A DNA stretch of 32,332 bases from Bacteroidales bacterium (GCA_021443665.1 JABUTN010000006.1:1-32332); one strand, 5' to 3'; positions 17,305-25,458 are shown, numbered from the stretch's first letter. Notes: generated by a model not told the origin, from the letters alone. Program-made: numbers and translations.

Positions 17305-18324
17305 TCAGTATGTCACCCTGTCGCCTGTGCCGACTTTCTGGTAGCCCTTGACGATAATCCTGTCGCCCTCATCCAAACCTCCGGTGATGATTACACCCTC
17401 GGGCGCGAAACCACCGACGCTCACTTTCCGCCTTTGGGCGCATCCGCTTTCGACCACCCACACGAAACGGCTGTTGTCCGTGTTCAGAAGCACCGCCTCA
17501 GCGGGAATCACGAATGCCTCGCTGCCGCTGTCGGAAACTCTGACCTTGCAGAGCATTCCCGGCAGAAGTTTGTGGCCGGGGTTGGGAATCTTTACTTTTA
17601 CGGGATAACTGTGGAGGGTGGGATTGGCGTGGAGGGATTTTTCGCTGACACGGCCTGCGGTTCTGATGCCGGCCGCCGTGATTTCCACATCACATCTCTG
17701 CCCCGCTTCAAGCGAACTGATGTCGCTTTCGGGAATCATTATGGATGCGAGCAGGGAATCTATGTCAAGCAGGGAAACGACTTCGGCACCCGGCACGGCG
17801 TTTTCTCCCGTGCGCAGGGACACTCTGCCCACAAAGCCGTCCTTGGGCGCCGTAAGGGAGCAGTCTTCAAGACTTTTCTTCGACAGTTCGTAGGAGGAGC
17901 GGGCCTTTTCAAGGTCTGTCTCCATTTCCACCCAGCGCACATCGCTGACGGCTCCGCCGTCGTGGACCTTCTTGAGTCTGTCATAGCCGTCGAGCGCCTG
18001 CCTGTAGGAGGCAAGTGCTCCGTGATAGAGGTTCGCCGCCTGAGTGCTGTCAATCGTGGCGATGAGCGCTCCTCTGCGGACAAAGTCCCCTTCGGAAACG
18101 TTGATGGTCTTTACGGTGCCGGGGGAAAGGAAACTGACCGAGGTGGCCTCCATTTCCTTAAGGGTTCCTATATATTCTCGGACACCGGCATTGGAATTGA
18201 GCCTTGCCTGAAGCACCTCCACCTTTATTGCGGTTTTGGAGACGCTGGCGTCATCAGTGGAACGGCTGCCACAGGCACACAGCAGGCACAGCGCAAGGGG
18301 TATGAGAGAAAAATGCGTCTTCAT
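17305..18324 (-). CDS. RND periplasmic adaptor lipoprotein
   Basis: This membrane fusion protein has a lipoprotein signal (LALCLLCAC; the probable lipidated cysteine is residue 18). The first lipoyl half contains GTVKTINVSEGDFVRRGALIA, a helical hairpin spans about 90-150, and the second half contains SLTAPKDGFVGRVSLRTGE. Beta-barrel and membrane-proximal domains follow, ending in a typical YQKVGTGDRV. The length of 339 residues is normal. It should link the RND pump to the TolC-like channel. The start ATG lies six bases downstream of the stop of the preceding lipoprotein gene. Confidence 0.9.
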   Translation of the reverse strand: MKTHFSLIPLALCLLCACGSRSTDDASVSKTAIKVEVLQARLNSNAGVREYIGTLKEMEATSVSFLSPGTVKTINVSEGDFVRRGALIATIDSTQAANLYHGALASYRQALDGYDRLKKVHDGGAVSDVRWVEMETDLEKARSSYELSKKSLEDCSLTAPKDGFVGRVSLRTGENAVPGAEVVSLLDIDSLLASIMIPESDISSLEAGQRCDVEITAAGIRTAGRVSEKSLHANPTLHSYPVKVKIPNPGHKLLPGMLCKVRVSDSGSEAFVIPAEAVLLNTDNSRFVWVVESGCAQRRKVSVGGFAPEGVIITGGLDEGDRIIVKGYQKVGTGDRVTY

Positions 18325-18330
18325 ATCCCT

Positions 18331-18984
18331 TTAGTTGCGTTCAGCGACAGTGAGAATGCCCTTTCCGCTCACGGTCATAGGCACGCGCTTGTTTGTCTTT
18401 TTCTTGGTGGAGTCCCTTTTTATGTCGATGTCGTCATCGCTCACATTGATGTCATAGTCGGAATCGGGGTTGTAGGACTCGTAGTAGATGTCTGTCGGGG
18501 TCTCGCCGCCGAGACGTTCCCTGAAGGAAACGGCGTCTTTTCCGACCATACGGCCGCAACCCTCTATCAGGACATTGATGGTGGCGTTGACGGAGTCGTT
18601 CACGAAGATGGACATACGCTTGTAATAGGAGTCCATCACCAGGGAGTCCGCACTGAGGACGGCGGGAATCTCGAGCACCTGACCCGCACGGGTCTTGCGC
18701 AGAATGGTCATTTTGCCGTTGTTGTGGTCCACAATGGTCATCTGGCCGCGCTCGTCCTCAAGGTGGTGGGCGAAGCGCATAGTGTCTATCCAGCTTGTGT
18801 CGCGGACTGTGCCTGTGATCTCATCCTTGATGGTCTTTTTGACCGTGTCCCTGATGGTGACCACCACCTCTCCGGATGATACGAATGAATATGAGCCGCG
18901 GAAGGCGGCTGTGCCCGTTTTGGCGCAGGCACCTGCGAGCAGGATGCCTGCGGCCATGGCTAAAATGATAAGTCTCTTGTCCAT
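18331..18984 (-). CDS. Putative lipoprotein of unknown function, first gene of the RND operon
   Basis: I do not recognise this 217-residue protein. The N terminus (MDKRLIILAMAAGILLAGAC) is a lipoprotein-type signal with cysteine at residue 20; the lipobox AGAC is slightly off consensus. The mature part looks beta-rich, with repeated threonine- and valine-rich strands such as SGEVVVTIRDTVKKTI and GTVRDTSWIDTM. A highly acidic, disordered-looking segment (DSDYDINVSDDDIDIKRDS, then KKKTNK) lies near residues 170-200. It leads the efflux operon and is six bases from the adaptor gene, so it may assist pump assembly or sense envelope stress; this is inference from position only. A near-leaderless promoter lies just upstream. 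Confidence 0.75.
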   Translation of the reverse strand: MDKRLIILAMAAGILLAGACAKTGTAAFRGSYSFVSSGEVVVTIRDTVKKTIKDEITGTVRDTSWIDTMRFAHHLEDERGQMTIVDHNNGKMTILRKTRAGQVLEIPAVLSADSLVMDSYYKRMSIFVNDSVNATINVLIEGCGRMVGKDAVSFRERLGGETPTDIYYESYNPDSDYDINVSDDDIDIKRDSTKKKTNKRVPMTVSGKGILTVAERN

Positions 18985-18991
18985 AGGGCGG

Positions 18992-18999
18992 CAAAGGTA
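18992..18999 (-). promoter_or_regulatory. -7 box of the RND operon promoter
   Basis: The minus strand reads TACCTTTG, an exact TAnnTTTG match, ending seven bases before the ATG at 18984. The transcript would start within a few bases of the start codon or on it. No obvious -33 TTTG is found, and the box lies in the 27-base gap after clpB. Confidence 0.5.
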
Positions 19000-19011
19000 A
19001 AAAATTTTCCT

Positions 19012-21066
19012 TTACTGAGCCTGAGTTATTATGGTCTGGGAGTCTTTGCTGTCCACCGTTATGGCTGCGCCCTTGTGGATGTTGCCCTTCAGGATTTCGC
19101 GTGAGAGCTGGTTCACCAGTTCCTTCTGTATCAGCCTCTTCACCGGACGGGCTCCATATTCGGGATCATAGCCGTTCTCGACCATATCGTCCTCGAAGGC
19201 GGGGGTGTAGCGGAGTTCCACATTCTCTTGCTCGAGTTTGGCGCGGAGAAGTTCCATCTGGATGCGCACTATCAGCCTGATGTCCTCCTTGCCGAGCTGC
19301 TGGAAGCGGATGATTTCGTCTATGCGGTTGAGGAACTCGGGACGCATCCTGCTGCGAAGCTCCTCCTCCTTGATGTTGGAGGTCATCACGAGGATGGTGT
19401 TTTTGAAATCCACGGTGCGGCCCTTGTTGTCGGTCAGACGGCCGTCATCAAGCACCTGCAGGAGGATGTTGAACACATCCGGGTGGGCCTTCTCTATCTC
19501 ATCGAGCAGGATGACGGAGTAGGGCTTGCGCCTTACGGCCTCGGTGAGTTGGCCGCCCTCGTCATAACCCACATAGCCCGGAGGCGCTCCCACGAGCCGG
19601 CTGGAACTGAAACTCTCTTGATATTCGCTCATATCGATGCGTGTCATCATACTCTCGTCATTGAACAGAAACTCCGCGAGTGCCTTTGCAAGTTCGGTCT
19701 TGCCGACACCGGTGCTTCCCAGGAAAAGGAAGGAACCGATGGGGCGGTGCTCGTTGGCCAGACCTGCCCTGCTGCGGCGCACGGCGTCACAGACTGCCTC
19801 CACGGCCTTGTCCTGCCCTACCACGCGCTTGTGCAGTTCTTCTTCCATACGCAGGAGCTTGTCCTTTTCGCTTTCGAGCATCCTGCCCACAGGAATGCCT
19901 GTCCATCGCGCCACAATTTCCGCGATGTCCTCGGGAGTCACTGACTCGGTGATGATGGGCTTCTCAATCTTGGACTGGCGGCTCTGGAGTTCCTTCACGC
20001 GCTCCTCGGCCTGACTGATGCGGCCGTAGCGGATTTCCGCCACTTTGCCGTAGTCTCCCTCGCGTTCTGCGACGGCGGCCTGCTGCTTGTAGTCTTCTAT
20101 CTTGGCCCTGAGCGTGTTCAGTTCGGCGATTATGCCTTTCTCGTTGTTCCAGCGTTCGTTCAGCTGCGCGAGCTCGTCCTTGGCCTCCTTGAGCTGCTGG
20201 TCGATTTTCTCGCTCTTGAGGGATGTGCCTTCGCGTTTGATGGCCTCCTTCTCAATCTCCAGCTGGGCAATCCTGGAATTGAGTTCGGCTATGGGCTCGG
20301 GCACGGAGTTCATCTCCAGACGCAGTTTGGAGGCGGCCTCATCCACAAGGTCTATGGCTTTGTCCGGGAGGAAACGGTTGTTGATGTAGCGGTGGCTGAG
20401 GTTCACGGCCGCGATGAGGGCATCGTCCTCGATGCTGACGCGGTGGTGGTTCTCATAACGCTCTTTCAGGCCTCGCATAATGGCTATGGACTCGGCGGGG
20501 GAGGGCTCGTCCACCATCACTTTCTGGAATCTGCGCTCAAGGGCCTTGTCCTGCTCGAAATACTTCTGGTATTCGTCAAGGGTGGTGGACCCGATGGTGC
20601 GCAATTCTCCTCGGGCAAGGGCGGGCTTGAGGATGTTGGAGGCATCCATTGCGCCTCCGCTGCGGCCCGCACCCACAAGGGTGTGAATCTCATCTATGAA
20701 AAGGATTATGCGGCCGTCACTCTCCACCACTTCCTTCACCACTCCCTTGAGGCGCTCCTCAAATTCGCCCTGGAACTTGGCTCCGGCGATGAGGGCTCCC
20801 ATATCGAGAGAATAAATCTTGCGGTCCTTAAGGTTTTCAGGCACCTGGCCGTTGATGATTTTTGCAGCGATGCCTTCCGATATGGCTGTCTTGCCCACTC
20901 CCGGTTCACCGACCAGGATGGGGTTGTTCTTCGTCCTGCGGCTCAGAATCTGGAGCACGCGGCGGATTTCGTCGTCCCTTCCGATTACGGGATCGAGTTT
21001 GCCTTTGCCGGCGGCCTCATTGAGATCGACGGCGTACTTGTTCAAAAATTCGTAGTTTTTATTCAT
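19012..21066 (-). CDS. clpB: ClpB-type disaggregase lacking the N-terminal domain
   Basis: ClpB is a hexameric AAA+ chaperone that threads and solubilises aggregated proteins with DnaK. AAA1 has Walker A GEPGVGKT (residues 53-60) and Walker B ILFIDEIH; the arginine-finger region is [10 protein letters not shown] full coiled-coil middle domain follows (about 245-370, rich in E, K, Q and L), which distinguishes it from ClpA and ClpX. AAA2 has GSTGVGKTE and [10 protein letters not shown]. The usual Clp_N domain of about 140 residues is missing: the protein begins at the linker just before AAA1. About 20-25 residues between TSNI and RPEFLNRID are also shorter than in E. coli ClpB. I chose the ATG at 21066 because AGGAGG lies just upstream; an in-frame ATG at 21114 would add 16 residues. 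No N-domain sequence is found upstream, where the paralog operon begins. Confidence 0.88.
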   Translation of the reverse strand: MNKNYEFLNKYAVDLNEAAGKGKLDPVIGRDDEIRRVLQILSRRTKNNPILVGEPGVGKTAISEGIAAKIINGQVPENLKDRKIYSLDMGALIAGAKFQGEFEERLKGVVKEVVESDGRIILFIDEIHTLVGAGRSGGAMDASNILKPALARGELRTIGSTTLDEYQKYFEQDKALERRFQKVMVDEPSPAESIAIMRGLKERYENHHRVSIEDDALIAAVNLSHRYINNRFLPDKAIDLVDEAASKLRLEMNSVPEPIAELNSRIAQLEIEKEAIKREGTSLKSEKIDQQLKEAKDELAQLNERWNNEKGIIAELNTLRAKIEDYKQQAAVAEREGDYGKVAEIRYGRISQAEERVKELQSRQSKIEKPIITESVTPEDIAEIVARWTGIPVGRMLESEKDKLLRMEEELHKRVVGQDKAVEAVCDAVRRSRAGLANEHRPIGSFLFLGSTGVGKTELAKALAEFLFNDESMMTRIDMSEYQESFSSSRLVGAPPGYVGYDEGGQLTEAVRRKPYSVILLDEIEKAHPDVFNILLQVLDDGRLTDNKGRTVDFKNTILVMTSNIKEEELRSRMRPEFLNRIDEIIRFQQLGKEDIRLIVRIQMELLRAKLEQENVELRYTPAFEDDMVENGYDPEYGARPVKRLIQKELVNQLSREILKGNIHKGAAITVDSKDSQTIITQAQ

Positions 21067-21075
21067 ACCCCTCCT
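21067..21075 (-). promoter_or_regulatory. Shine-Dalgarno-like site of clpB
   Basis: AGGAGGGGT directly precedes the ATG at 21066. A strong anti-16S match is uncommon in the Bacteroidota and the spacing of three bases is short, but it supports this start over the upstream ATG at 21114. Confidence 0.45.
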
Positions 21076-21136
21076 ATGGGCAAACATTATGCCGACTGAC
21101 AAAATGGCAGACATTGTGTGTTTTTTTACAACATAT

Positions 21137-21166
21137 TTTGATTATTCCGTTTTTTTTTTTTCTTTG
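21137..21166 (+). promoter_or_regulatory. Likely promoter of the DUF2589-like operon
   Basis: TTTG at 21137-21140 is followed after 18 bases by TTTCTTTG (21159-21166), a degenerate -7 box lacking the TA. The leader to the ATG at 21205 would be about 35 bases. The spacer and the first bases of the -7 box consist largely of a 12-T run, so slippage would change promoter spacing. Confidence 0.4.
21150..21161. repeat. Homopolymeric 12-T tract in the operon promoter
   Basis: Twelve consecutive T on the plus strand lie between the probable -33 and -7 elements. No hairpin precedes it on either strand in the position expected for a terminator. Confidence 0.8.
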
Positions 21167-21204
21167 TAGAGTTAAGACTTTAACCCCCAAATAACTATAA
21201 AACT

Positions 21205-21834
21205 ATGAGTGCAAACAGCAACACCATTCAGGCTTTGAATGGAATCCCTTTTGACAATCTGATCGGAAGTCCCCTCAACGCGTGCATCAAGGCACAGGCA
21301 CAGGCAGCGGAAACCACAGTATCCTTCATTCAGGAAGTCGGCTTGAAAGCCAAAAAAGACTCTGATGGAGAAGATACCGATGACAGAGAGGCCGTTTATG
21401 TGACATTCTCTTACACTGTAAAAGGCCAGGAAGTCAAACTCTCAGTTCCCTTGCTTACCATCATCCCTATTCCCTACATCGCCATTGAGTATGTTGACAT
21501 CAAATTCTTGTGTAAGGTAAATGCCATCGAGGTGGACAAGGACGAGTATGAGAATAATGATGAAAAGAATGAGAATGAGAATACCTCTAAAAGCAAAAAG
21601 TCCTGGTGGTCAAAAAACAAGACATCGACCACGATGCAGACCTCTGTTTCCTCCAAGAGTTCATCCAAGGGAACCCAGGAATCCCAGTACAGCATTGAAT
21701 CTACCATAGATGTGCACGTGCATGCCAAGTCTGACGGAATGCCTGCAGGTATGGCGAAGGTGCTTGAGATGCTGAACAGTTCCATCGAGTATATGCACAC
21801 TTCTGCTACTGCAACGACAGGTGAGAGTAAATAA
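21205..21834 (+). CDS. DUF2589-like paralog A
   Basis: This is the first and shortest of the core paralogs (209 residues). Residues 14-46 form an amphipathic helix with NLIGSPLNACIKAQAQAA. A beta-strand and motif VPLLTIIPIPYIAI (81-94) follow, then an acidic and serine/lysine-rich linker (about 105-150). The third motif is IESTIDVHVH with MPAGMAKVLEMLN (179-191). From memory this matches the uncharacterised DUF2589 family; I did not verify it by profile search. It has no signal peptide or membrane segment, so it should be cytoplasmic. Unlike paralogs B, C, D and H it lacks a C-terminal beta domain and ends shortly after the third motif. It shares an 80-base near-identical segment with paralog B. 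Confidence 0.8.
   Translation: MSANSNTIQALNGIPFDNLIGSPLNACIKAQAQAAETTVSFIQEVGLKAKKDSDGEDTDDREAVYVTFSYTVKGQEVKLSVPLLTIIPIPYIAIEYVDIKFLCKVNAIEVDKDEYENNDEKNENENTSKSKKSWWSKNKTSTTMQTSVSSKSSSKGTQESQYSIESTIDVHVHAKSDGMPAGMAKVLEMLNSSIEYMHTSATATTGESK
21688..21767 (+). repeat. Direct repeat copy 1, shared by paralogs A and B
   Basis: This 80-base segment, in frame in paralog A, is about 80 percent identical by eye to 22320-22399 in paralog B. It begins tacagcattgaat and ends aaggtgcttga in both copies, and encodes the YSIESTIDV and MPAGMAKVLE region. Confidence 0.8.
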
Positions 21835-21840
21835 AATTTA
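21832..21840 (+). promoter_or_regulatory. AAAATTT leader element before paralog B
   Basis: TAAAATTTA lies five bases before the ATG at 21846. Related A/T-rich elements precede paralog D, the zinc-ribbon gene and paralog H, and may take the place of a Shine-Dalgarno site. Confidence 0.3.
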
Positions 21841-21845
21841 TTGGT

Positions 21846-22694
21846 ATGAGCAGCGTTGCAGACAAGGCGATAGGCGCGCTCAGTGCCATCCCCTTTCATG
21901 ACCTCATAGGTGGGCCTTTGAATGCCTGCATACAGGCCCAAAGCCAGGCGGCAATGTCAACCGTCTCCTTTATCCAGAGTGTGGGACTTACCACTACCGT
22001 TGATGATAAGGGAAACGAAAAGTATGATGCCGTATATGTCCATTTCTCTTTCATTCAGGCCGGCAAGAAACTCAACATCAGTGTTCCTCTGCTTACCATT
22101 GTCCCCATACCCTATATCGCCATAAGTACAATCGATATAGCGTTCAAGGCAACGGTGACCGGTGTGGACACTACCTCTGATACCAGCAGTGAGAGTTACG
22201 AGAAGAGCACTAATGAGGAGAAAAAAAGCGGGAAATTAGGGTGGTTCAAGGCTTCGTCAAGCAAGATGACCACTTCCATCTCTTCGAAAAGGGATTCCAA
22301 GTCAACCCAGGAGTCATCCTACAGCATTGAATCCACCATAGACGTGAATGTGCACGCCGGTCAGGACTCTATGCCTGCAGGTATGGCAAAGGTGCTTGAA
22401 TTGTTGAATTCTGCGGTAAGCACAAGCAGCCCGGACGGAGAACTTACAGTGAGCGATACCAATCTGAAGATCACTGACAAGACAGTCCTGCTGACGGCTT
22501 CATATAAGAATCCCAAAGGCTTGCTTGAACCTGAGAAGATCGTGATTTCTCCGGAACCCCAGGCGAAAAACGTAAACAAGACCGCCGGCATTATGGAGTA
22601 CACTATCAGTCAGGCAAATACTTACAAGATTTCCGTTACTGACAAAGATAATGGCAGTGATGTCGGTACTGTAGAAGTTGTTGTTAAAAAATAA
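21846..22694 (+). CDS. DUF2589-like paralog B with C-terminal beta domain
   Basis: This 282-residue paralog is close to A in the core: LIGGPLNACIQAQSQAA (about 20-36), VPLLTIVPIPYIAI, then a serine/lysine-rich linker, and ESTIDVNVH with MPAGMAKVLELLN. After the third motif there is an extra segment of about 85 residues, rich in alternating V, T, S and I and ending VGTVEVVVKK. It reads like a small immunoglobulin-like beta sandwich. It has no signal peptide. It starts 11 bases after paralog A. The fold of the C-terminal part is inferred from pattern only. Confidence 0.8.
   Translation: MSSVADKAIGALSAIPFHDLIGGPLNACIQAQSQAAMSTVSFIQSVGLTTTVDDKGNEKYDAVYVHFSFIQAGKKLNISVPLLTIVPIPYIAISTIDIAFKATVTGVDTTSDTSSESYEKSTNEEKKSGKLGWFKASSSKMTTSISSKRDSKSTQESSYSIESTIDVNVHAGQDSMPAGMAKVLELLNSAVSTSSPDGELTVSDTNLKITDKTVLLTASYKNPKGLLEPEKIVISPEPQAKNVNKTAGIMEYTISQANTYKISVTDKDNGSDVGTVEVVVKK
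22320..22399 (+). repeat. Direct repeat copy 2, shared by paralogs A and B
   Basis: This is the counterpart of 21688-21767. It has the same length and reading frame, with about 15 mismatches counted by eye. It supports a fairly recent duplication or gene conversion of this part. Confidence 0.8.
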
Positions 22695-22706
22695 GAGTGA
22701 ACGCTT

Positions 22707-23531
22707 ATGGCAGAAGTAGATACCAGTGCGGCAAATGTTGCCAATAACGCACTGCAGGCACTGCCCTTCGGGCAGATTATAGGCGGTCCCCTGAAAGCGT
22801 GCATCGATGCACAGACCGAGGCTGCGCTCAGCACCTGGAACTATATCAACAATGTGGGCATCCAAAAGAATGAAGACGATGTGCCCACGGCTGTGTATGT
22901 GAAGTTCTGTTACCGCAGCAACGGACGGTATTGTTCGCTTTCCATCCCTCTTCTCACCCTTGTTCCCATTCCGTACATAGCCATAAAGGATATCGACATC
23001 GCTTTCAAGGCCAACATTTCTGCCGCCTCCTCGGTGGCGGAGACAAAGTCGGAATCTCTGTCTGTCGGTTTCGGCATGAAGACGAAGGCCGGTTTCCATA
23101 TGGGCGTCGCTTCGGCCTCTATGGAAATGAACGTGAATGTGTCCAGCAAGAAAGACTCTACGGCAACACGGGACTCCAAGTACAGTGTGGAATACACTAT
23201 GGATGTGGCTGTGAAGGCCGGACAGGAAGATATGCCGGCGGGAATGCTCAAGGTGCTTGAATTGCTCAACAATTCGATAGACACCGTGGATACAAACGGT
23301 GAACTGAGCATCTCGGCTTCCTCTGTCAGCCTCGTTGACGGCAAGGCTTCCGTGTTTGTAATATATAAGAACCCTGACGGGATTTATGAACCCAAGAAAA
23401 TCACCGCTCCATCCGGTGCCACGAAAGAGGAGAAAGGCAACGGAGCAATGCTGACTTTCGCTACAGCAGGCAGTTACGAGGTGACAATCAGCGGCAATAA
23501 AGAACTGAAGGAAAAAATTGAAGTAAAGTAG
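22707..23531 (+). CDS. DUF2589-like paralog C with C-terminal beta domain
   Basis: The 274-residue protein has the same plan: LPFGQIIGGPLKACIDAQTEAA near residue 18, VYVKFCYRS followed by SIPLLTLVPIPYIAIKDIDIAFKA, then MNVNVSSKKDSTATRDSKY and MPAGMLKVLELLN. The final 85 or so residues are a beta-rich segment ending LKEKIEVK. The region between the motifs contains glycine and phenylalanine (GFGMKTKAGFHMGVA) where A and B carry a lysine/tryptophan-rich linker. No signal peptide. It is 12 bases downstream of paralog B and 10 bases upstream of paralog D. Confidence 0.8.
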   Translation: MAEVDTSAANVANNALQALPFGQIIGGPLKACIDAQTEAALSTWNYINNVGIQKNEDDVPTAVYVKFCYRSNGRYCSLSIPLLTLVPIPYIAIKDIDIAFKANISAASSVAETKSESLSVGFGMKTKAGFHMGVASASMEMNVNVSSKKDSTATRDSKYSVEYTMDVAVKAGQEDMPAGMLKVLELLNNSIDTVDTNGELSISASSVSLVDGKASVFVIYKNPDGIYEPKKITAPSGATKEEKGNGAMLTFATAGSYEVTISGNKELKEKIEVK

Positions 23532-23540
23532 AATTTTAAT
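23531..23540 (+). promoter_or_regulatory. AATTTTA leader element before paralog D
   Basis: GAATTTTAAT lies directly before the ATG at 23542 and is one of four similar A/T-rich elements at gene starts in this operon. Confidence 0.25.
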
Positions 23541-23541
23541 T

Positions 23542-24861
23542 ATGGCAGCTGATAAAAAAATAAATATGGATGAATTGAAGGGCCTGTCCAAAGATGATCT
23601 GAAGGCCAAAGGGAAAGATTATCTCTCAAAACTGAGTGATGATCAGTGGAAGGAACTGGGTACGAGTCTGAATGAGCTGTTCCCGGCTGAAGAGGTGATA
23701 AAGCCTGAAGTAAAACCTGAAGTGATTTCCGAAGAAGAGAAGAGATTCAATTATGAGCAGGAGTCCTTCAACTGTGTGAACAATGCCTACAAGGAGATGT
23801 CCGCCCAGACAACGGTCGCCTCAGCATCAGAACTGAATAAAGAACTGTCTTCGGTGACTGCTGACTCGTCAATCCAGGCAGCGGCTCTCAACACTCTGTC
23901 ATCCTTGCCCTTTGACAAACTTATAGGAGGTCCGCTTGAGGCAGCCATCGCAGCCCAGAGCAAGGCCGCCAAGTCCACTCTGCAGTACATTCAGGCTGTG
24001 GGTATGAGAAACGACAAAGTCATTGTGGTCAGTTTTGAATACGTGGTCAATGGCGTAATCAAGAAGTTCCAGATACCCCTGTTGACGCTCGTCCCGATAC
24101 CCAACTTTGCCATCAAGACAATGGATTACACCTTCAAGGTGAAGGTTAATGCGGAATCAAAAGCATCTGCCTCAATGTCAACTTCCATTGCAAACACCTG
24201 GAATGCCGGTTTCAATGCGTCTGCTCCCGCTGCAGCGGCCTCTGCTCCCAAGGCTGCGGAGACAAAAGCTGCGGAGGCGAAGCCTGCGGAAAACCTGACT
24301 GAGGAGAAAAAAAAGGAGGAGGCTGCAAAACAGGTCCAGGCGGCAAAGGACCAGCAGACGCAAAAGGCAGACGAAAAGAAGGCCCAGAGCGCGGAAGCCG
24401 CATCCAAGGCTGCAGAAACGGCCGCAAGCACCAAGTCAAGCGGTATGTCCCTCAATGCCACAATTTCCACTAAGAAAGACTCATTGGCAAGCCGTGAGTC
24501 CAAATACAGCGTGGAGGCGAACATGGACATCACCATTTCTGCCGGCCAGGATGACCTGCCTGCAGGCGTGCTCACTCTCCTGGAGGTGCTCAACAAGTCG
24601 AACGCCATATTCGATCCGGACGGAGAACTCACGGTTTCACCCTCAGACACCATTACTCTTGGCACCAATGGCAAGGCTACGGCAATCGTGCAGTATCTGA
24701 ATGAAGAGGGAGTATATGACCCCACAAGTGTTGTCTGCTCGGATGCCGGATGCACCAAGGATATCATAAGCCGCGAGTCCGTGAGACTTACCTTCTCACA
24801 AGCCGGTGTCTATACGGTTACGGCCGGACTCCAGGTTGCATCAATCACCGTAAAAGAATAA
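23542..24861 (+). CDS. DUF2589-like paralog D with helical extension and Ala/Lys-rich insert
   Basis: This is the longest core paralog without a fused enzyme-like module (439 residues). The first 115 or so residues are a charged, helical-looking extension (for example MDELKGLSKDDLKAKGKDYL). The core begins with LPFDKLIGGPLEAAIAAQ near 121-140, where alanine replaces the cysteine seen in the other paralogs. VPIPNFAIKTMDYTFKVKV and DLPAGVLTLLEVLN follow. Between them lies a long insert (about 227-300) of alanine, lysine, glutamate and glutamine, likely a helical coiled coil or flexible spacer. The last 80 or so residues are beta-rich and end VASITVKE. It could act as a scaffold or spacer subunit; this is inferred only from architecture. 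Confidence 0.78.
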   Translation: MAADKKINMDELKGLSKDDLKAKGKDYLSKLSDDQWKELGTSLNELFPAEEVIKPEVKPEVISEEEKRFNYEQESFNCVNNAYKEMSAQTTVASASELNKELSSVTADSSIQAAALNTLSSLPFDKLIGGPLEAAIAAQSKAAKSTLQYIQAVGMRNDKVIVVSFEYVVNGVIKKFQIPLLTLVPIPNFAIKTMDYTFKVKVNAESKASASMSTSIANTWNAGFNASAPAAAASAPKAAETKAAEAKPAENLTEEKKKEEAAKQVQAAKDQQTQKADEKKAQSAEAASKAAETAASTKSSGMSLNATISTKKDSLASRESKYSVEANMDITISAGQDDLPAGVLTLLEVLNKSNAIFDPDGELTVSPSDTITLGTNGKATAIVQYLNEEGVYDPTSVVCSDAGCTKDIISRESVRLTFSQAGVYTVTAGLQVASITVKE

Positions 24862-24867
24862 CAGGCT

Positions 24868-25458
24868 ATGGCAGAGTCCGATCTTCAATCACTTGGCTTG
24901 GTAGAGTTCCTGCAGGATACCCTTGAGTCCACCCTGCTGGCAGATGCAAAGAGTGTTGACAGTCTTTTGGATACACTCAGCGAATATGCGAATGAGGCCC
25001 CTCTGGAGTTTGCGGTTTCCGATTCTTCAGGGGAGCAGCACGTGGTCAAGATTCCCAAACTTGCAATATCACCGATGCCCTTGCTGCGAATCCAGGAGGC
25101 GGATTTCGAGTTTTCCGGGCAGATAGAGATCTCATCGGCGGAAACAAAGGAAACTGCATCAGGTGCTGCTGCCGTTAAATCTGTTGCAGGAGCCAAGACT
25201 TTAGCCGCCAAAAGAGTCGCATTGCCTGCAACACAGATGCTGACTTCTGCCCTCAGGCTTCAAGAACTTAAAAGCAGGATAAGGATTACACCCACGAGCA
25301 CGAGTACTACTTCAAACGACGAGTCCAAGAAAACGATTGCGATGAAGATGCACGTCAAACTCGGTCAGGCGGACATCCCGGCAGGCCTTACCTCGCTTTT
25401 GCAGATAGCGGCAAGCAATCTGCAGATAGACAACCAGAAACCTGAAAGTGGAGAGTAG
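24868..25458 (+). CDS. Divergent DUF2589-like relative E
   Basis: This 196-residue protein keeps the outline of the family. PKLAISPMPLLRIQEADFEF corresponds to the second motif, and GQADIPAGLTSLLQIA corresponds to the third. The first motif and the conserved cysteine are lost; the N terminus reads VEFLQDTLESTLLADAKS. No C-terminal beta domain is present. The gene starts six bases after paralog D and overlaps relative F by 11 bases. I regard it as an eroded or specialised family member. Confidence 0.7.
   Translation: MAESDLQSLGLVEFLQDTLESTLLADAKSVDSLLDTLSEYANEAPLEFAVSDSSGEQHVVKIPKLAISPMPLLRIQEADFEFSGQIEISSAETKETASGAAAVKSVAGAKTLAAKRVALPATQMLTSALRLQELKSRIRITPTSTSTTSNDESKKTIAMKMHVKLGQADIPAGLTSLLQIAASNLQIDNQKPESGE

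Noticed and set aside
16320-17351. Plus-strand open frame of 343 codons over the RND gene
   Set aside because: It is antisense to a pump with the D407/D408 relay and a typical length. The frame results from GC-rich codon bias.
17434-18879. Plus-strand open frame of 481 codons
   Set aside because: It lies wholly antisense to the RND adaptor and the lipoprotein gene, both of which have clear motifs and operon spacing. Its translation has no recognisable domain.
21081-21089. Possible clpB -7 box TAATGTTTG
   Set aside because: It has three bases between TA and TTTG where two are expected, and a start there would leave almost no leader before the AGGAGG site. Evidence is too weak to list.
21150-21161. 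T run considered as a terminator for plus-strand transcription
   Set aside because: No GC-rich hairpin precedes it and no plus-strand gene ends just upstream.
22500-23609. Minus-strand open frame of 369 codons
   Set aside because: It crosses paralogs B and C and the start of D in antisense. The plus-strand genes share motifs with other paralogs, so the minus frame is a shadow.
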